32,934 nt of DNA, taken from NCBI RefSeq assembly GCF_903643035.1, contig NZ_CAHJWW010000004.1, positions 1 to 32,934 of the forward strand, read 5' to 3'. A model generated the notes under the pieces. The model had not been told where the DNA came from, did not search any database, and saw only the letters and a program-made list of their open reading frames with translations. The DNA is from Sphingomonas bacterium. GTDB lineage: Bacteria; Pseudomonadota; Alphaproteobacteria; Sphingomonadales; Sphingomonadaceae. Both the position numbers and the translations under genes were made by a program. The number at the start of each line of letters is the position of its first letter. Position 1 is the first letter of the stretch. Below, one piece after another: positions 25,387-32,934 of the stretch.

Positions 25387-25731
25387 ATGGCCGACGATCA
25401 CGACCAGACGTACCGAGCTTTCCATGAAGCCGTGAACATGTCGCCAGCGACCTTGGCGAAGTGGCTCGATACCGAGGAGAGCCGCGCCGTCGGCTGGAAA
25501 GGCACGGACGGCCATGGCTCGGGAGAAAGCGTCGGACATAAATCTGGAGAGCGGATCGTCGAGATCGCGCATCGCAAGAAGGCAGACCTGAGTGACGACG
25601 ATTATGCGCATATGGCCAAGGTCGTCGGCTACGTGCATCGCCACCTAGCCGAGGGAGGTCCGGCACAGGACGTCGAACACAGCCGTTGGCGCTACTCGCT
25701 GATGAACTGGGGGCATGATCCCTGCGAGTAG
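25387..25731 (+). CDS. DUF3140 family protein
   Basis: The 114-residue product is a DUF3140 protein: AFHEAVNMSPATLAKWLDTEESRAVGWK, then GESVGHKSGERIVEIAHRKKADLSDDDYAHMAKVVGYVHRHLAEGG and a closing SRWRYSLMNWGHDP motif. It is small, soluble and helical. The function is not known. AAGGAGA lies about seven bases before ATG 25387. The frame is open upstream but that part overlaps the membrane protein gene and is not credible as coding. Confidence 0.88.
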   Translation: MADDHDQTYRAFHEAVNMSPATLAKWLDTEESRAVGWKGTDGHGSGESVGHKSGERIVEIAHRKKADLSDDDYAHMAKVVGYVHRHLAEGGPAQDVEHSRWRYSLMNWGHDPCE

Positions 25732-25808
25732 TGCCCGTCCTTTGCGCCGAAGTCGCAAAGATGTATCGCCCGAGTATGATTTGCCTCGCCACCGAACCTC
25801 CTGCTGGA

Positions 25809-25835
25809 ACCCTCCTGATTGACCGGGAGGAGGGT
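25809..25835 (+). terminator. Hairpin downstream of the DUF3140 gene
   Basis: ACCCTCCT at 25809-25816 and AGGAGGGT at 25828-25835 form a perfect 8-bp stem with an 11-base loop, 77 bases after the DUF3140 stop and before the rpsL leader. There is no T-run after it, so it may terminate weakly, stabilise an RNA end or be part of the str operon promoter region. Confidence 0.35.
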
Positions 25836-26003
25836 AGCGGCTAGGGCAACCCGCACCCGATGGCGAATGAAGCTATCGGACGCGCTTGAACATTGCTGGA
25901 TGCGTGGAGGGGCCTGGATCGGCGATGCCGGATTATGAGCCTCTTTTCGTATTCCGAGTTGTTGGGCTCCAGCAAAGTAACCCTTTGAAAGGTGAAGGCT
26001 TCA

Positions 26004-26375
26004 ATGCCGACGATCAACCAGCTGGTCCGCAAGGGCCGCGACCCGCAGAAAGCCAAGAGCAAGGTTCCTGCGATGGAACAGAATCCGCAAAAGCGCGGCG
26101 TCTGCACCCGCGTATACACGACGACACCCAAGAAGCCGAACTCGGCGCTGCGCAAGGTAGCCAAGGTTCGCCTGACCAATCAGCGCGAGGTCATCAGCTA
26201 CATCCCCGGTGAGGGGCACAATCTGCAGGAGCATTCGGTGGTGCTGATCCGGGGCGGTCGCGTACGCGATCTGCCGGGTGTGCGCTATCATGTCCTGCGT
26301 GGCGTGCTCGATACGCAGGGCGTGAAGAACCGCAAGCAGTCCAGGTCGAAGTACGGTGCGAAGCGGCCGAAGTAA
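26004..26375 (+). CDS. rpsL: Ribosomal protein S12
   Basis: S12 sits at the decoding centre of the 30S subunit. The 123-residue product is colinear with known S12 ([60 protein letters not shown]). ATG 26004 is the family start; an ATG four codons upstream is in frame but gives an extra MKAS and lies in the ribosome binding site. Lys43 is the usual residue, but position 88 is Arg where most bacteria have Lys. It is the first gene of the str operon; the promoter should lie in 25732-26003, where no clear consensus was found. Confidence 0.98.
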   Translation: MPTINQLVRKGRDPQKAKSKVPAMEQNPQKRGVCTRVYTTTPKKPNSALRKVAKVRLTNQREVISYIPGEGHNLQEHSVVLIRGGRVRDLPGVRYHVLRGVLDTQGVKNRKQSRSKYGAKRPK

Positions 26376-26415
26376 GACCGTCCCGTACTCCCAGCTGATT
26401 TGAAAGGAAGCCGCC

Positions 26416-26886
26416 ATGGCCCGTCGTCGTCGTCCCGAAAAGCGGGAAATCCTGCCCGATCCCCAGTATGGGGATACTGTCCTTTCCAAGTTCATGAACT
26501 CCGTCATGTACGACGGTAAGAAATCCGTGGCCGAGCTCATCGTCTATGGTGCGATGACTACGGTAGAGACGCGCGCCAAGCGCGATCCGTTGGGCGTGTT
26601 CCACGACGCGCTGAACAACATCAAGCCGGGTATTGAGGTTCGCAGCCGCCGGGTCGGCGGCGCGACTTATCAGGTGCCGGTCGAAGTGCGGCCCGAACGG
26701 GCGCAGGCGCTTGCGATCCGCTGGCTTATCACCTCGGCGCGCAACCGCAGCGAGAACACGATGGCCGCGCGGTTGTCAGGCGAACTGATGGACGCAGCCA
26801 ACAACCGCGGCAATGCGGTGAAGAAGCGCGAGGATACGCATCGCATGGCCGAGGCGAACCGGGCGTTCTCGCACTACCGTTGGTAG
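26416..26886 (+). CDS. rpsG: Ribosomal protein S7
   Basis: S7 is a primary 16S rRNA binding protein that organises the 30S head. The 156-residue product is full length ([84 protein letters not shown]). GAAAGGAAG precedes ATG 26416. It follows rpsL after 40 bases in the conserved str operon order. Confidence 0.98.
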   Translation: MARRRRPEKREILPDPQYGDTVLSKFMNSVMYDGKKSVAELIVYGAMTTVETRAKRDPLGVFHDALNNIKPGIEVRSRRVGGATYQVPVEVRPERAQALAIRWLITSARNRSENTMAARLSGELMDAANNRGNAVKKREDTHRMAEANRAFSHYRW

Positions 26887-26917
26887 GCTTGGAAGCGCAT
26901 CAGATTTGACCTATATC

Positions 26918-26948
26918 GTGGGGAGCCGGCCAGTCGCCTGCTCCCCAC
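26918..26948 (+). promoter_or_regulatory. Strong hairpin between rpsG and fusA
   Basis: GTGGGGAGC at 26918-26926 and GCTCCCCAC at 26940-26948 form a perfect 9-bp GC-rich stem with a 13-base loop. It ends 21 bases before the fusA ATG and just before its AAGGAAG ribosome binding site. No T-run follows, so it is not a classical terminator; an attenuating, processing or protein-binding role is possible. Confidence 0.45.
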
Positions 26949-26969
26949 ATCGCTAAGGAAGCTCCGATC

Positions 26970-29045
<2,076 letters not shown>

Positions 29046-29125
29046 TCCTGCGGACACCGTTATGGGGCCGCGTCCGGCGCGGCTCCGAGCGAATCCGGAA
29101 CCCAACGCAGCAAGGCAAGGAAATC

Positions 29126-30319
29126 ATGGCAAAGGCAAAGTTTGAGCGGACGAAGCCGCATCTCAACATCGGTACCATCGGTCACGTCGACCATGGCAAA
29201 ACGTCGTTGACCGCCGCGATTACGAAGGTGTTGGCGGAAACGGGTGGCGCTACGTTCACCAGCTATGCAAACATCGACAAGGCTCCTGAGGAGCGTGAGC
29301 GCGGTATCACCATCTCGACCGCACACGTCGAGTATGAGACGACCGCGCGGCACTATGCGCACGTCGATTGTCCGGGTCATGCCGACTACGTGAAGAACAT
29401 GATTACCGGTGCCGCGCAGATGGATGGTGCCATTTTGGTCGTGTCCGCTACCGATGGCCCGATGCCGCAGACCCGCGAGCACATCCTGCTCGCACGTCAG
29501 GTTGGTGTGCCGACGATGGTCGTATTCATGAACAAGGTCGATCTGGTCGACGATCCCGAGATCCTGGAGCTCGTCGAGCTCGAGATCCGCGAATTGTTGT
29601 CCAAGTACGATTTCGATGGTGATAATATTCCCATCATCCAGGGTTCCGCGGTGTGCGCGCTCGACGACAAGCAGCCCGAGATCGGTCATGATGCCGTCCT
29701 CAAGCTGATGCAAGCGGTGGACGAATACCTGCCGCAGCCAGAGCGTCCGCTCGACAAGCCTTTCATGATGCCGATTGAGGACGTGTTCTCGATCTCGGGT
29801 CGCGGTACGGTTGTTACCGGCCGTGTCGAAACGGGCGTCGTCAAGGTCGGTGAGGAAGTCGAGATCGTCGGCATTCATCCGGCGGTGCGCAAGACGGTCG
29901 TCACCGGGGTCGAGATGTTCCGCAAGCTGCTCGACCAAGGTCAGGCGGGTGACAACATCGGCGCATTGATCCGCGGCGTCGGTCGCGAAGAGGTCGAGCG
30001 TGGCCAGGTGCTGTGCAAGCCTGGTTCGATCAAGCCGCACACCGACTTCTCGTCGGAAGTGTACGTGCTATCAAAGGACGAGGGTGGTCGTCATACACCA
30101 TTCTTCGCCAACTATCGCCCGCAGTTCTACTTCCGCACGACGGATGTGACCGGCACGGTCGAACTGCCGGAGGGTACTGAAATGGTGATGCCCGGCGATA
30201 ATGTTGCACTGGGCATTAAGCTGATCGCGCCGATCGCGATGGACGTGGGTCAGCGCTTCACCATTCGTGAGGGCGGCCGGACCGTCGGTTCGGGGATTGT
30301 CAGCGGCATTTCAAAGTAA
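29126..30319 (+). CDS. tuf: Elongation factor Tu
   Basis: EF-Tu delivers aminoacyl-tRNA to the ribosome. The 397-residue product has [15 protein letters not shown], the effector region [34 protein letters not shown] and a complete domain III. AAGGAAA lies just before ATG 29126. Near the C-terminus it reads RFTIREGG, with Thr at the position that is Ala375 in E. coli. A terminator follows at 30341. Other tuf copies elsewhere in the genome cannot be assessed. Confidence 0.98.
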   Translation: MAKAKFERTKPHLNIGTIGHVDHGKTSLTAAITKVLAETGGATFTSYANIDKAPEERERGITISTAHVEYETTARHYAHVDCPGHADYVKNMITGAAQMDGAILVVSATDGPMPQTREHILLARQVGVPTMVVFMNKVDLVDDPEILELVELEIRELLSKYDFDGDNIPIIQGSAVCALDDKQPEIGHDAVLKLMQAVDEYLPQPERPLDKPFMMPIEDVFSISGRGTVVTGRVETGVVKVGEEVEIVGIHPAVRKTVVTGVEMFRKLLDQGQAGDNIGALIRGVGREEVERGQVLCKPGSIKPHTDFSSEVYVLSKDEGGRHTPFFANYRPQFYFRTTDVTGTVELPEGTEMVMPGDNVALGIKLIAPIAMDVGQRFTIREGGRTVGSGIVSGISK

Positions 30320-30340
30320 TAAGGGCTTTAGCCAGTGGAG

Positions 30341-30379
30341 CGGCCGATCCCGGGCAACTGGGGTCGGCCGTTTCCTTTT
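30341..30379 (+). terminator. Intrinsic terminator of the str operon
   Basis: An 11-bp stem (30341-30351 with 30360-30370, one G-U pair) with an 8-base loop is followed by TTTCCTTTT at 30371-30379. It starts 21 bases after the tuf stop. This separates the str operon from the S10 operon, at least in part. Confidence 0.85.
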
Positions 30380-30521
30380 AGTGTAGGGTTCACTCGGCTC
30401 TTTCTCCTCGCTCCGGCCTGTCGGAGCCTCATCCCGCCGGCCGATCGCCTGCGGCACGAGCCTTCTCCCAATCGGGGCGGAAGGGCGGGGGCCGGAGTCG
30501 TCATTCGCATCGGTAGGGATC

Positions 30522-30830
30522 ATGGACACCAATATCCGCATTCGCCTGAAGGCGTTCGATCATCGCGTGCTCGACCAGGCCGCCGGCGACATCGCTGACA
30601 CCGCGCGTCGCACCGGCGCGCTGATCCGCGGGCCGATCCCGCTGCCGACCCATATCGACAAGTTCACCGTCAACCGCGGCCCGCACATCGACAAGAAGAG
30701 CCGCGAGCAGTTCGAGACGCGCACCTACAAGCGGTTGCTCGATATAGTCCAGCCGACGCCGCAGACGGTTGACGCGCTGATGAAGCTCGACTTGGCGGCG
30801 GGCGTCGATGTCGAGATCAAACTCGCCTGA
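30522..30830 (+). CDS. rpsJ: Ribosomal protein S10
   Basis: S10 is part of the 30S head and also the NusE antitermination factor. The 102-residue product is full length ([65 protein letters not shown]). ATG 30522 follows GTAGGG. The 142 bases between the tuf terminator and this gene should hold the S10 promoter and leader; a small perfect hairpin (GCTCCG at 30410-30415 with CGGAGC at 30422-30427) is the only clear structure there. Confidence 0.98.
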   Translation: MDTNIRIRLKAFDHRVLDQAAGDIADTARRTGALIRGPIPLPTHIDKFTVNRGPHIDKKSREQFETRTYKRLLDIVQPTPQTVDALMKLDLAAGVDVEIKLA

Positions 30831-30872
30831 GGCGGATTTGCCGTCGGCCCCTACGAAAGCGGGGGTGGCCTG

Positions 30873-30901
30873 TTGACGAGAGCAAAGACCTCGCGTACTG
30901 G
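30873..30901 (+). promoter_or_regulatory. Candidate internal promoter between rpsJ and rplC
   Basis: TTGACG at 30873-30878 and TACTGG at 30896-30901 are 17 bases apart, like a sigma-70 promoter with a weak -10. It lies in an unusually long 269-base gap upstream of rplC. A REP-like hairpin (30845-30870) precedes it. The promoter call is tentative. Confidence 0.3.
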
Positions 30902-31099
30902 CGTTGCTCACGCGACTGACCTGCGGGTCTCGCGGAAGTCGTACATTTGAGATACCGCTGGTGGCTTGCCGCCGGGACAGCGTCTCCCGTCGCGCCCTCC
31001 CTCGTGGGGGCGACCAGCCCGGGACGGGGCACGCTTCGTACTTTCGGGCTGACACGCACTTTGGGATTTCCCTGCGGTGCCTCTGTGAGGAGATGGATC

Positions 31100-31960
31100 A
31101 TGCGCACCGGCGTGATCGCGAAGAAGATGGGCATGACCCGCCTGTTCCAGGACGACGGTCGCCACGTGCCCGTAACCGTCCTGCAACTGGATTCGCTGCA
31201 GGTTGTCTCGCGCCGCGAGATGGACGTGGATGGCTACACCGCCGTTCAGCTCGGCGCGGGAGTCGCCAAGGCCAAGAACGTCGCCAAGCCGCAACGCGGC
31301 CATTTCGGCAAGGCCGAGGTCGAGCCCAAGGCGATCGTGGTCGAGTTCCGCGTGACGCAGGAGAACCTCCTCGACGTCGGTGCCGAGATTTCGGCCGAGC
31401 ATTTCGTTGCCGGCCAGATGGTCGATATCCAAGGCCGCACGCAGGGCAAGGGCTTTGCCGGCGGCATGAAGCGGTGGAATTTCGGCGGTCTGCGCGCGAC
31501 GCACGGCGTTTCGCTGTCGCACCGCTCGCTCGGCTCGACCGGTCAGCGCCAGGATCCCGGCAAGGTCTTCAAGAACAAGAAGATGGCCGGCCATATGGGC
31601 GACAAGAACCGCACTCAGCAGAATCTCGAAATCGTGTCGACCGACGCAGCGCGCGGGCTGATCTTCGTCAAGGGCTCGGTGCCCGGGTCGAAGGGGGGCT
31701 GGCTGCTCGTCAAGGATGCGGTGAAGGTCGCGCGCCACGCCGATGCGCCGCTGCCTGCCGCGATCCGCGTACCGACCCAGGACGAGACGCCGCACGTCGC
31801 CGAGGTCGAGGCCGGCGCGGTCCACGACTTGCCGCACGATCCGAGCGCCGAGGATGTCACCGCCGGTGCCGCGGCGTCCGACGCGGCCGGTGCCGGCGTC
31901 GCCGATCCGGGCAGCGTGCCCCCGGCGGACACGGTTCCCGGCACCGGTCAGGAGGGCTGA
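31100..31960 (+). CDS. rplC: Ribosomal protein L3 with acidic C-terminal extension
   Basis: L3 binds 23S rRNA and nucleates 50S assembly. The core ([79 protein letters not shown]) ends near residue 222. Residues 223-286 form an extra tail of about 64 residues, rich in Ala, Asp, Glu, Pro and Gly, which is not part of the L3 fold and is probably disordered. The total of 286 residues is long for the family. AGGAGA lies seven bases before ATG 31100; an ORF start at 30947 is in frame but not credible. Confidence 0.97.
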   Translation: MRTGVIAKKMGMTRLFQDDGRHVPVTVLQLDSLQVVSRREMDVDGYTAVQLGAGVAKAKNVAKPQRGHFGKAEVEPKAIVVEFRVTQENLLDVGAEISAEHFVAGQMVDIQGRTQGKGFAGGMKRWNFGGLRATHGVSLSHRSLGSTGQRQDPGKVFKNKKMAGHMGDKNRTQQNLEIVSTDAARGLIFVKGSVPGSKGGWLLVKDAVKVARHADAPLPAAIRVPTQDETPHVAEVEAGAVHDLPHDPSAEDVTAGAAASDAAGAGVADPGSVPPADTVPGTGQEG

Positions 31961-31963
31961 TCC

Positions 31964-32605
31964 ATGAAGCTGACATCCACATCGTTCACCGGCGAGGCCG
32001 GCGGCGACATCGAGCTGAGCGACGAGGTCTTCGGTCTCGATCCGCGCGCGGACATCCTGCACCGCGTCGTTACCTGGCAGCTTGAGAAGCGTCGCGGCAC
32101 CGCCCGCGGCACTCGCGAGCGCGCCGACGTCGCGCGCACCGGCAAGAAGTTCGGCCGGCAGAAGGGCGGCGGCACGGCGCGTCACGGCGACCGGCGCGCG
32201 CCCGTCTTCATCGGTGGCGGCAAGGCGCACGGCGCCCGCGTCCGCGACTTCAATCCGGGCCTCAACAAGAAGGTTCGCGCGCTGGGTCTGCGGATGGCGC
32301 TGAGCAGCCACGCCAAGGCGGGCACGCTGGTTGTCATGGACAGCCTAGCGGTCGAGGGCGGCAAGGCCAAGGCGCTGAAGGGTCACTGGGCGAACCTGCC
32401 GGTCGGCAAGACCGCGCTGGTGATCGACGGCGACGCGGTGGAGACGAGCTTCGTGCTTGCTGCCGGCAACCTCCGCCAGATCAGCGTGCTGCCGGCCGCC
32501 GGTGCCAACGTCTACGATATCCTGAAGCATGACACGCTGGTGCTGACCCGCGCCGCGGTCGAGAAGCTGGAGGCGCGCTTCGCCCTCCCGGGAGGGGTTA
32601 ACTAA
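31964..32605 (+). CDS. rplD: Ribosomal protein L4
   Basis: L4 binds 23S rRNA and lines the peptide exit tunnel; in enterobacteria it also represses the S10 operon. The 213-residue product has [69 protein letters not shown], the tunnel loop region. AGGAGGG at 31950-31956, inside the end of rplC, is its ribosome binding site, so the genes are tightly coupled. Confidence 0.98.
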   Translation: MKLTSTSFTGEAGGDIELSDEVFGLDPRADILHRVVTWQLEKRRGTARGTRERADVARTGKKFGRQKGGGTARHGDRRAPVFIGGGKAHGARVRDFNPGLNKKVRALGLRMALSSHAKAGTLVVMDSLAVEGGKAKALKGHWANLPVGKTALVIDGDAVETSFVLAAGNLRQISVLPAAGANVYDILKHDTLVLTRAAVEKLEARFALPGGVN

Positions 32606-32919
32606 TGGCTAAGCCGGCCAAGACGGTGGACGTGCGTCACTACGACGTGATCGTCGCGCCGCACATCACGGAGAAGGCGACCCTGCTATCCGAGCAGAAC
32701 GCGGTCGTCTTCAAGGTCTCGAACAACGCGACCAAGCCTCAGATCAAGGCGGCGGTCGAGGCGCTGTTCGACGTCAAGGTGACGGGCGTGAACACGCTGG
32801 TCCAGAAGGGCAAGACCAAGAAGTGGAAGGGCACGCCCTACACCAAGTCCGACGTGAAGAAGGCGATCGTGACGCTGGCCGACGGCCAGTCGATCGACGT
32901 GACGACGGGGATCAGCTGA
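32605..32919 (+). CDS. rplW: Ribosomal protein L23
   Basis: L23 lies at the tunnel exit and docks trigger factor and SRP. The 104-residue product has the expected pattern ([65 protein letters not shown]). ATG 32605 overlaps the last base of the rplD stop (TAATG). GGGAGGGG just upstream is the ribosome binding site. Confidence 0.98.
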   Translation: MAKPAKTVDVRHYDVIVAPHITEKATLLSEQNAVVFKVSNNATKPQIKAAVEALFDVKVTGVNTLVQKGKTKKWKGTPYTKSDVKKAIVTLADGQSIDVTTGIS

Positions 32920-32920
32920 C

Positions 32921-32934
32921 ATGGCGCTGAAGCA
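32921..32934 (+). CDS. rplB: Ribosomal protein L2, first codons only
   Basis: ATG at 32921, one base after the rplW stop, opens MALK, the usual first residues of L2. The gene order rplC-rplD-rplW-rplB is conserved in bacteria. Only 14 bases are in the window, so the call rests on position and these four residues. Confidence 0.85.

Noticed and set aside
25886-25891. TTGAAC as the -35 of the rpsL promoter
   Set aside because: The sequence 17 bases downstream is GC-rich and unlike a -10 element; the true str promoter could not be placed.
30908-32311. 467-codon ORF opposite rplC and rplD
   Set aside because: Antisense to conserved ribosomal protein genes with no family resemblance.

Overview
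The window is GC-rich chromosomal DNA, almost fully coding, from an alphaproteobacterium. It looks like a sphingomonad (Sphingomonas or a close relative). This rests on the character of the proteins: TonB-dependent receptors with DIVVxG TonB boxes, DUF6481 and DUF3140 proteins, a pyruvate dehydrogenase E2 with one lipoyl domain, and the sequences of S12, EF-Tu and L3. The assignment is by recognition only; no database search was possible. No insertion sequence, prophage, CRISPR array or integrase was seen.

Layout. 1-1493: the end of a DUF4198 gene and an apbE gene for flavin transfer, probably the tail of an operon that continues upstream. 1533-5658: a 41-residue membrane protein, a large secreted M1 aminopeptidase, a 42-residue lysine-rich protein, a DUF427 protein and a DUF6481 protein. 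5760-13827: the most distinctive block. Two related TonB-dependent receptors face each other around a secreted glycerophosphodiester phosphodiesterase (GDPD). The second receptor and the GDPD form an operon with a 2-base gap. Upstream of each receptor are direct repeats with an 11-bp period that resemble PhoB boxes. A secreted sulfatase-family enzyme lies divergently next door. I read this as a probable phosphate-starvation system that takes phosphodiesters or phosphate esters across the outer membrane and cleaves them.

14017-19764: tRNA-Gly(CCC), an M15 peptidase, an rluA-type pseudouridine synthase followed by arfB, a free methionine-R-sulfoxide reductase, an RcnB/glycine-zipper protein whose 3' end overlaps that of a convergent M28 peptidase, and a UspA protein. 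19877-25731: a pyruvate dehydrogenase cluster without E1 genes (E2, small membrane protein, thioesterase, E3), linked by overlaps to a small protein often labelled ribose-phosphate pyrophosphokinase and a polytopic membrane protein; then a DUF3140 gene.

26004-32934: the str operon (rpsL, rpsG, fusA, tuf) closed by a good intrinsic terminator, then the S10 operon (rpsJ, rplC, rplD, rplW and the first codons of rplB). Points of note are Arg at S12 position 88, Thr in EF-Tu at the position equivalent to E. coli Ala375, an acidic 64-residue tail on L3, and an unusually long rpsJ-rplC gap.

Most long antisense ORFs here are by-products of high GC and were left out.
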